This document shows, piece after piece, positions 21,684-26,342 of a stretch of DNA of 26,342 nt (position 1 is its first letter; every line of letters begins with the position of its first letter). The position numbers were made by a program, and so were the translations under genes. Under the pieces are notes generated by a model that was not told where the DNA came from, did no database searches, and was given only the letters and a program-made list of their open reading frames with translations. This DNA comes from a virus: positions 1-26,342 of the IMG/VR virus record IMGVR_UViG_3300013126_000208; one strand, 5' to 3'.

Positions 21684-23462
21684 TTATATGTTTGGATCAA
21701 AGATGATTGATTGATTTCTCTTTTTGAGATCTATGAGTTGAGCAATGTAATTCACGAAACTAGTTGAGGTTGGAAACCGAACTCCAAACTGCTTGCTCCA
21801 TCTTGGATCAGCAGAGTATGCTTCAGGCAAAACTTGCAACAGAGTGTTTGGAACCATGATGCCTTGTTTAGTGATGTTCTTTTCGGGATACGGTTCTTTG
21901 TATGAGTGTTGCTTTTCAAGCAAGTGAAAAGCAATGATTTGAGCATACAAATCTCCCCAATAGTAATTGTGGTTTGGAGCGCAACAGGTGCCTGGTGTTA
22001 GTCTCCGCTGTGTTTCATTTGGATCAAATGGACTTGTCACCGTTTGAATGGAACTAGTAACCGATTCCAAAAATGAATATCGTTCCAATGTCTTGATTCC
22101 ATTCTTCGTACTAGAAAGCAGAGGACAGGCCTGTGGAGATTGTTGCCAAATAGAGCGCCAAATTTCAACTTGCCCGTATTCGCTTGTTGAGTGAGGTCCT
22201 GCAAGACCCGTTATCTCAACAGGGCAACACTTGGATGTTGACCAATCATCATCTGCAATCACATTGTATCCCAAGTATGGATTACTGCGACCAGTTCCTT
22301 TTTTGAATGGATGAGATTCCACATACATTCTGTTTTTTCCGATACGAGTCTCAACCCATTTCCAAAAATTCCACCATCCACGCTGCAATGGTCTATCCAT
22401 ATTTGTCAATGCAACATTGTCTCCTGGCACAGGTCCTGGGGAAACAGCAGAGCCATCAAATCCAATCTTACAGTATGCACTAATCAGAGGTTGAACAGAT
22501 TCTCTGAGTCTTCTTGCTGCTGCTCGTGGATTGGTTGCAAATAGATTTTCCCATCTAGCAATATACGCCTCGTATCCCTCTTCACTTGATGCACCCACTA
22601 CGGTGTCTGGATCACCCATACCACCAACATACACAATTAGATCAATGGGTTCAGCAGGATTAAACCATGCATTAGGACCAGTGATCCAAGAATCCCAAGT
22701 TCCTTGATCTAATGTTCCGCGTTGTCCTGTAGTGAGCGCACGAATAACAGGAACAAAGTCATTAACCATCCACGGACATGGAGTGTTCTGCACCACTCCA
22801 TTAATGGTTAGTCCATCTCTTGCACACAAGTACTGGTCTACCTCAAACACAAGTTGCTGAACCTTTCCTCTAGCAACTTTGCCAAATGGACTGTGGAAGT
22901 GAAACTTTCTTGCTCCCCACTGATACCACTTTTTCAACGACCACGGATTCAACTCAGGAGCATATGGGTTGTATCCATTGTCTTCCAATGTAATAAATCG
23001 CTTCCATGTAAAGGTGCTGCGGTCTGCTCCCCATCCTGCTGCACGGCGGAACTCTCCAACATTCTGATTTGTTACAGTTTCCTGTCCATCAAATCCGATG
23101 ATAACTCTGAATTTCTCATCGAATAGCAGTCTGGCATCTGCAAGCGATGATGGTACAATTCCAACCAGTTGACTTGGTGTTGGAGTTGGAGTGGCAGTTC
23201 TAGTGGGAGATGGAGTTGGGGTTGGAGTACGAGTAACACCAACACTCGGAGTGATTGATGGTGTGATCGTGATTCCAGGCGTATTGGAAATTGTTGGAGT
23301 GATGGTTGGCGTAGGGGTTGGAGTTGTACCCGCCACTCTCCGTGCAACTCTGCTAGTCCCTGCGCCTGGACTTGGCTCTGATGTTACCGTAACCGTGATT
23401 GGTACTAGCACATTGCCGTCGCCAGGTTCGATAGGTAATGGTTGGTTCTTCGATACTGCCAT
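21684..23462 (-). CDS. Pro/Thr-rich virion-type protein with possible glycosidase-like domain
   Basis: A 592-residue protein. Residues 1-46 are a short head (PITVTVTSEPSPGAG), 47-97 a Pro/Thr linker (TPTPTPTITPT type), and 98-592 a large domain. The domain has repeated strand-like hydrophobic segments ending in polar or acidic residues (RKFHFHSPFG, IDLIVYVGGMGD, YCKIGFDGSAV, NRMYVESHPF, YNVIADDDW), an alternation that suggests a TIM-barrel glycoside hydrolase fold, with D in GFDGSA and E in YVES as candidate active-site residues. This is inference from pattern. Pro/Thr linkers are common in structural proteins of T4-like phages from water, so a surface decoration or receptor-processing protein is plausible. 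AAGGAG 6 bases before the ATG supports the start. It is co-transcribed with the fucosyltransferase gene. Confidence 0.6.
   Translation of the reverse strand: MAVSKNQPLPIEPGDGNVLVPITVTVTSEPSPGAGTSRVARRVAGTTPTPTPTITPTISNTPGITITPSITPSVGVTRTPTPTPSPTRTATPTPTPSQLVGIVPSSLADARLLFDEKFRVIIGFDGQETVTNQNVGEFRRAAGWGADRSTFTWKRFITLEDNGYNPYAPELNPWSLKKWYQWGARKFHFHSPFGKVARGKVQQLVFEVDQYLCARDGLTINGVVQNTPCPWMVNDFVPVIRALTTGQRGTLDQGTWDSWITGPNAWFNPAEPIDLIVYVGGMGDPDTVVGASSEEGYEAYIARWENLFATNPRAAARRLRESVQPLISAYCKIGFDGSAVSPGPVPGDNVALTNMDRPLQRGWWNFWKWVETRIGKNRMYVESHPFKKGTGRSNPYLGYNVIADDDWSTSKCCPVEITGLAGPHSTSEYGQVEIWRSIWQQSPQACPLLSSTKNGIKTLERYSFLESVTSSIQTVTSPFDPNETQRRLTPGTCCAPNHNYYWGDLYAQIIAFHLLEKQHSYKEPYPEKNITKQGIMVPNTLLQVLPEAYSADPRWSKQFGVRFPTSTSFVNYIAQLIDLKKRNQSIIFDPNI
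23172..23324 (-). repeat. Low-complexity Pro/Thr linker
   Basis: About 51 codons of alternating Pro and Thr with Ser, Ile and Val, seen on the plus strand as repeated GGAGTTGG-type units. It is degenerate, not an exact tandem repeat. It encodes residues 47-97 of the virion-type protein. Confidence 0.7.
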
Positions 23463-23561
23463 AGGAATCTCCTTGCTTGTATTCTATGTATCTCCTACGG
23501 CGCTAGCACTCCGTTGATTGTAACTCCGTTCTGCGCTCCATCATAATCTTCATAGGAACGG

Positions 23562-25499
23562 CTAATTACTTGATGTGAGATCGACTAGTTCGCACTTGTC
23601 TCCGCTGCACGCCAATGTTTGGGTTCCTGCGGTGTTATCTTCTTTCTCGTACTTGGCAAGACCCGTCCAATCAACATTGGTAGGAATCTTGGCTGCAAGC
23701 GATTCGTATTCTGTGACACCGCACTCTTGATACGGTGCTTGCTTGTATGTGTGATCGCTGTGTGGCAAGAAAGAGATGCCTGAAATCTTATCAAAGTGCC
23801 GATACACCCATGCTCCAACTTCCAACCATTCATGCTCTCGCACAGTAATCGTTACGCTAGGCTTGTGTTCGCACCAATTCTCCTGATACACCAACCACAT
23901 CTCTAGTTGCTGAATGGCAGTTAGATCATTGCGATACACGCTCTTGGGAGACTTGATCGGGAAAGAGAACACTGTGGTGTGATCTGGCTTCATGTTGTCC
24001 AGTTCCCACGGGAATCCGAGGTCTTTCATAAACTTGCACAGCGGGTCTTTGTTGTCTGCACGAACAGTACGAACATAGTACTCGCTGTGGCGAGCATGGA
24101 TACCTGATGCAGAATCGGTGAGTTGAGATACAGTTCCGCTTGGCTTTACACAAGTAATTGACGCAGACGGATTCACTCCAATCTTCTTGGCGTAATCTGC
24201 ATTGACCTTTACCGCCAATGTACGAAGATCGGCAAGAGCAGACTTTAGTTCTTGAACTCCTGCATCTCCGCGAGTCAACGGACAGTCCATGATTCCTGTC
24301 ATGGAAACTCCAAGCAGCGCCTCTTCTTCACAGTTCTTGCGCCACTCACTCGACAGATAGCGGAAGTCCACAAGAGTAGACTGCCATGTACCAAGAATGG
24401 TTGCAAGGCGTACCTTACGGGCAAGCGTATCAACTGTGTCGTTCTCACGAACAATCACTTCGCTGAGATTACAGAACTCGCGGTCACGCAGAATGATCTC
24501 GCTGCAAGGATTTGTTCCGAACTCGTAGTTTGGATCACGACGATCACCCAATTTCGCAACGGTCTTGCGAGTTGCTTCACGGTTAAAGATACCGCGCTCA
24601 CCGCTCTTGCTCTTGTACAGAGAAACCCATTCGTCCATGAATGTGCCAATCTCTGGCTTCTCTTTGTAAGCAACAGAGTTGTTTGCAAGTGCGCGTTGCG
24701 GATTGCTCACCCACCATTGCCCTGTTTTTGCTTCGCGCATACGCTCATCTGTGAGATTAGATAGTGAAATGAGAGCAGAACGGCGTACTCCACCAACCAC
24801 AACAATCTCGGCAATCTTGCATACCAAATCGTGCGCTTCGATGCTTGTAAGTTTGCGTCCTGCTGCTGTCTTGAATGTTTCCACGGTGAAATGAAACAGA
24901 TCATCAAGAGGACGAGGACCCGATGCGCGGCCTCCGAATGTCTTGAGTCTGGCTCCTGCGGGTCGTACCTTTGTTAGATCCCACTTTGGAATCTGTCCAC
25001 CGATCAACAAGGATACCAGTTCTTTATAGGCCTTTGCCCAACCGATCTTGCTGTCTTCCACGATAATGGTAGTGTTGCTATTGGTAAATTCTTCTGCAAT
25101 AGTAGGCAACTTCTCAACATACTGACGCTCTACAGAAAATCCAACACCAGTGCCACACATCAACACATACATGATTTCGTCAAACGCTCTGACACGATTC
25201 ACGGCGACATACGAACAATTGTAGCCAGCAACATGATCTCTGCGAAGTGCTTCTCCTGCGGTCATCAAACACCGCATGGATGGCATGATATCAAGATTCA
25301 GCACAGCATCTCTCAACTCTTTGCGTAGTTCTACTGGAACTTTGTACTTGTAGTTCTCACACAGATGCTCGTCAAAGAAATTGAAATAGCGATCAACCGT
25401 TTCTTCCCATGTTTCGCGTTTTCCTTTATCATCCATCCATCGTGAGTAGCGAGAAAGATGAATGAAGTTTTGATATTCGGTAGGTAAAGAGTGACTCAT
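23562..25499 (-). CDS. nrdJ: Adenosylcobalamin-dependent (class II) ribonucleotide reductase, monomeric type
   Basis: A 645-residue reductase. The half-cystine pair is C95 (GYNCSYVAV) and C343 (REFCNLSEV); the finger-loop radical site is N330-P-C332-S-E334; the C-terminal redox pair is C631 and C636 (ACSGDKC), the C-x4-C spacing of the Lactobacillus leichmannii enzyme. VLMCGTGVGFSVE (112-124) is typical of that monomeric triphosphate reductase type. It converts ribonucleotides to deoxyribonucleotides using a thiyl radical made by coenzyme B12, so the host must provide B12. The family member is usually about 740 residues; this one is shorter but has all key residues. GGAG 8 bases before the ATG supports the start. 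ThyX is directly upstream in the same orientation. The 99-base gap after it (23463-23561) holds no gene I can support. Confidence 0.9.
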   Translation of the reverse strand: MSHSLPTEYQNFIHLSRYSRWMDDKGKRETWEETVDRYFNFFDEHLCENYKYKVPVELRKELRDAVLNLDIMPSMRCLMTAGEALRRDHVAGYNCSYVAVNRVRAFDEIMYVLMCGTGVGFSVERQYVEKLPTIAEEFTNSNTTIIVEDSKIGWAKAYKELVSLLIGGQIPKWDLTKVRPAGARLKTFGGRASGPRPLDDLFHFTVETFKTAAGRKLTSIEAHDLVCKIAEIVVVGGVRRSALISLSNLTDERMREAKTGQWWVSNPQRALANNSVAYKEKPEIGTFMDEWVSLYKSKSGERGIFNREATRKTVAKLGDRRDPNYEFGTNPCSEIILRDREFCNLSEVIVRENDTVDTLARKVRLATILGTWQSTLVDFRYLSSEWRKNCEEEALLGVSMTGIMDCPLTRGDAGVQELKSALADLRTLAVKVNADYAKKIGVNPSASITCVKPSGTVSQLTDSASGIHARHSEYYVRTVRADNKDPLCKFMKDLGFPWELDNMKPDHTTVFSFPIKSPKSVYRNDLTAIQQLEMWLVYQENWCEHKPSVTITVREHEWLEVGAWVYRHFDKISGISFLPHSDHTYKQAPYQECGVTEYESLAAKIPTNVDWTGLAKYEKEDNTAGTQTLACSGDKCELVDLTSSN

Positions 25500-25561
25500 T
25501 AGGTTGTCTCCAAAATGTACTGGTGCTATAGTTATGTTGGATTACTTGTTCTTGTAAGAGA

Positions 25562-26299
25562 TTACTTTTTGCCTGTCAAGGCTTTCCATGACTCGGGAAA
25601 CAACGATTGAATGATTGATCCTACTGCTTCTGCATATTGTCTAATTTCCCATTGTGCATGGGGATCTGTGCGTTGATTATAGAAACGGCCGTAAGCGGCA
25701 AGAGAACCTGTCCAGTACCACTCGGTGTAAGTTCCTTGTGGTAAAACAAATCTTGCTTGCTCAGGTGCGACTCCTTCTGATAGCAGAGTCTTATATGCGT
25801 CTAGCGCATCATCTATTAGATTCTGATACACTTGATCCAACAGCGTTCGATGTTGTAAAAAATCTTCGCTGCCTTGTTTGGCTCCATTACTCGGCGCGCC
25901 GCGCCACTTTGGAGAATAAATCTGTGGCATATCTTGCACATACCGCCTAGAGATTTCATTCTCTACAAATCCTTGTTTGTGCTTGAAGAATTGAGTTCGG
26001 ATCGAAATGGGTGCCTTGATTCGCAAAGTAATTTGCGGATGGGCGAATGGTGTCCAATGGTTATGCTTTGCGAGATACGAGATTAGTTTCTCATCTCTCT
26101 CTGCAAGAATACCATCTCCATTGGTATCAATATCTTCCCATTCGCTTTCTTTGCTGAAAGAAACTCTGGCAGAATTCACGACCGTTAGATCAGAACCCAT
26201 GTAGTCCACAAGATGTACGAATCCGTGATCTAGTACAAATACTGCGTCAGTCGGTATCGTCTTCGAGTTTTTCCCATCCATCATTATCACTTTCTTCAT
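25562..26299 (-). CDS. thyX: Flavin-dependent thymidylate synthase ThyX
   Basis: About 245 residues from the chosen ATG at 26299 (MKKVIMMDGKNSK). The frame is open to 26341 through a tandem repeat (MKVMKVMKVMK), which I think is not coding in this frame; ATGs at 26284 and 26281 are also possible. The family blocks are LDHGFVHLVDYMGSDLTVVNSARVSF, WTPFAHPQITLRIKAPI, RTQFFKHKQGFVENEISRRYV (101-121) and ARFVLPQGTYTEWYWTGSLAAYGRFY. The classic RHRxxSxNExSxR motif appears here as K-H-K...N-E-x-S-R-R, the variant I recall from other aquatic phages. The enzyme makes dTMP from dUMP with FAD, NADPH and methylene-tetrahydrofolate. With NrdJ it forms a nucleotide-synthesis unit. Confidence 0.88.
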   Translation of the reverse strand: MKKVIMMDGKNSKTIPTDAVFVLDHGFVHLVDYMGSDLTVVNSARVSFSKESEWEDIDTNGDGILAERDEKLISYLAKHNHWTPFAHPQITLRIKAPISIRTQFFKHKQGFVENEISRRYVQDMPQIYSPKWRGAPSNGAKQGSEDFLQHRTLLDQVYQNLIDDALDAYKTLLSEGVAPEQARFVLPQGTYTEWYWTGSLAAYGRFYNQRTDPHAQWEIRQYAEAVGSIIQSLFPESWKALTGKK

Positions 26300-26342
26300 A
26301 TTGTTCGTCTTCATCACCTTCATCACCTTCATCACCTTCATC
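26247..26342 (-). CDS. Acidic C-terminal tail of a truncated upstream gene
   Basis: In the frame next to ThyX the last 31 codons read DEGDEGDEGDEDEQYEE... and end DDTD before a TGA at 26249-26247. The very acidic composition and the frame-keeping of the 9-base repeat suggest the 3' end of a gene that begins beyond the window and overlaps the start of thyX by about 50 bases. Identity unknown. Confidence 0.5.
   Translation of the reverse strand, partial: DEGDEGDEGDEDEQYEESDNDGWEKLEDDTD
26309..26342. repeat. 9-base tandem repeat CTTCATCAC, about 3.8 copies
   Basis: Copies are exact and continue to the window edge. On the minus strand the unit GTGATGAAG reads Asp-Glu-Gly in the acidic tail frame and Met-Lys-Val in the thyX frame. 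Confidence 0.85.

Noticed and set aside
23495-23584. A minus-strand open stretch ending in Y-E-D-Y-D-G-A-Q-N-G-V-T-I-N-G-V-L-A-P before a stop, in the gap between nrdJ and the virion-type gene.
   Set aside because: It looks protein-like and could be the relic of a structural gene, but it has no usable start codon, is only 30 codons long and overlaps the nrdJ end.
1-26342. tRNA genes.
   Set aside because: I looked for T-arm-like GGTTCGAATCC patterns and clover-leaf spacing by eye and found none convincing; a tRNAscan run would settle it.

Overview
The window is a piece of a T4-like (contractile-tailed) phage genome. It carries recognisable homologues of T4 baseplate and tail proteins (gp48, gp53, gp26, a tube-family protein, a hub protein), head completion (gp4) and replication/late transcription (gp32, gp59, gp33). 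The 33-59-32 gene order is the T4 order. A class II (B12-type) ribonucleotide reductase, a ThyX, a proline/threonine-rich virion-type protein and an unusually hydrophobic tape measure protein fit a phage from an aquatic environment. The host cannot be named from this sequence. I found no tRNA gene, insertion sequence or CRISPR array.

Layout. 1-2695 (minus): a cassette of genes whose products begin with the T4 internal-protein type capsid-targeting sequence MK(S/T)F..(I/L)SE|A: an ADP-ribosyltransferase-like protein, a protein of unknown function and an HNH nuclease, followed by a truncated gene. 2728-3961 (plus): a ParB/Srx-like protein, a zinc metallopeptidase with an elaborate leader, a tiny ORF and a terminator. 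3960-10543 (minus): tape measure protein, tail chaperone pair with a probable -1 frameshift, tube/baseplate protein, a conserved protein and the gp4-type head completion nuclease. 10571-13989 (plus): gp48, gp53, hub and a small ORF. 13968-20640 (minus): RuvC-like resolvase, then gp32, gp59, gp33, a GT2 glycosyltransferase, an HNH nuclease, a RecB/MGME1-like nuclease, a FmdB-type zinc ribbon, a ParB-like protein and an unidentified protein. 20641-20832: a non-coding interval. 20833-26342 (minus): a GT11-type fucosyltransferase, a Pro/Thr-rich virion-type protein, NrdJ, ThyX and the acidic tail of a truncated gene.

The most striking items are: (1) a 23S-rRNA-like element at 20705-20793, in rRNA sense on the plus strand, bounded by a perfect T4-type late promoter and an intrinsic terminator that both face the minus strand, so that the likely transcript is antisense to 23S rRNA; (2) a U UUU UUC slippery site in the gp26-like gene that opens exactly into the small ORF before the tape measure gene, the arrangement of lambda G/GT; (3) the set of capsid-targeted, probably injected proteins; and (4) a hairpin that would mask the ribosome binding site of the metallopeptidase gene, with a promoter inside it that would remove the masking arm.

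How the parts work together: gp33 together with TATAAATA promoters indicates a T4-style late transcription programme. NrdJ and ThyX feed dNTP/dTMP synthesis, and gp32, gp59 and the nucleases serve replication and recombination. The tail genes on both strands build the baseplate, tube and tape measure, and the two glycosyltransferases suggest that something in the virion or host envelope is modified with sugars.
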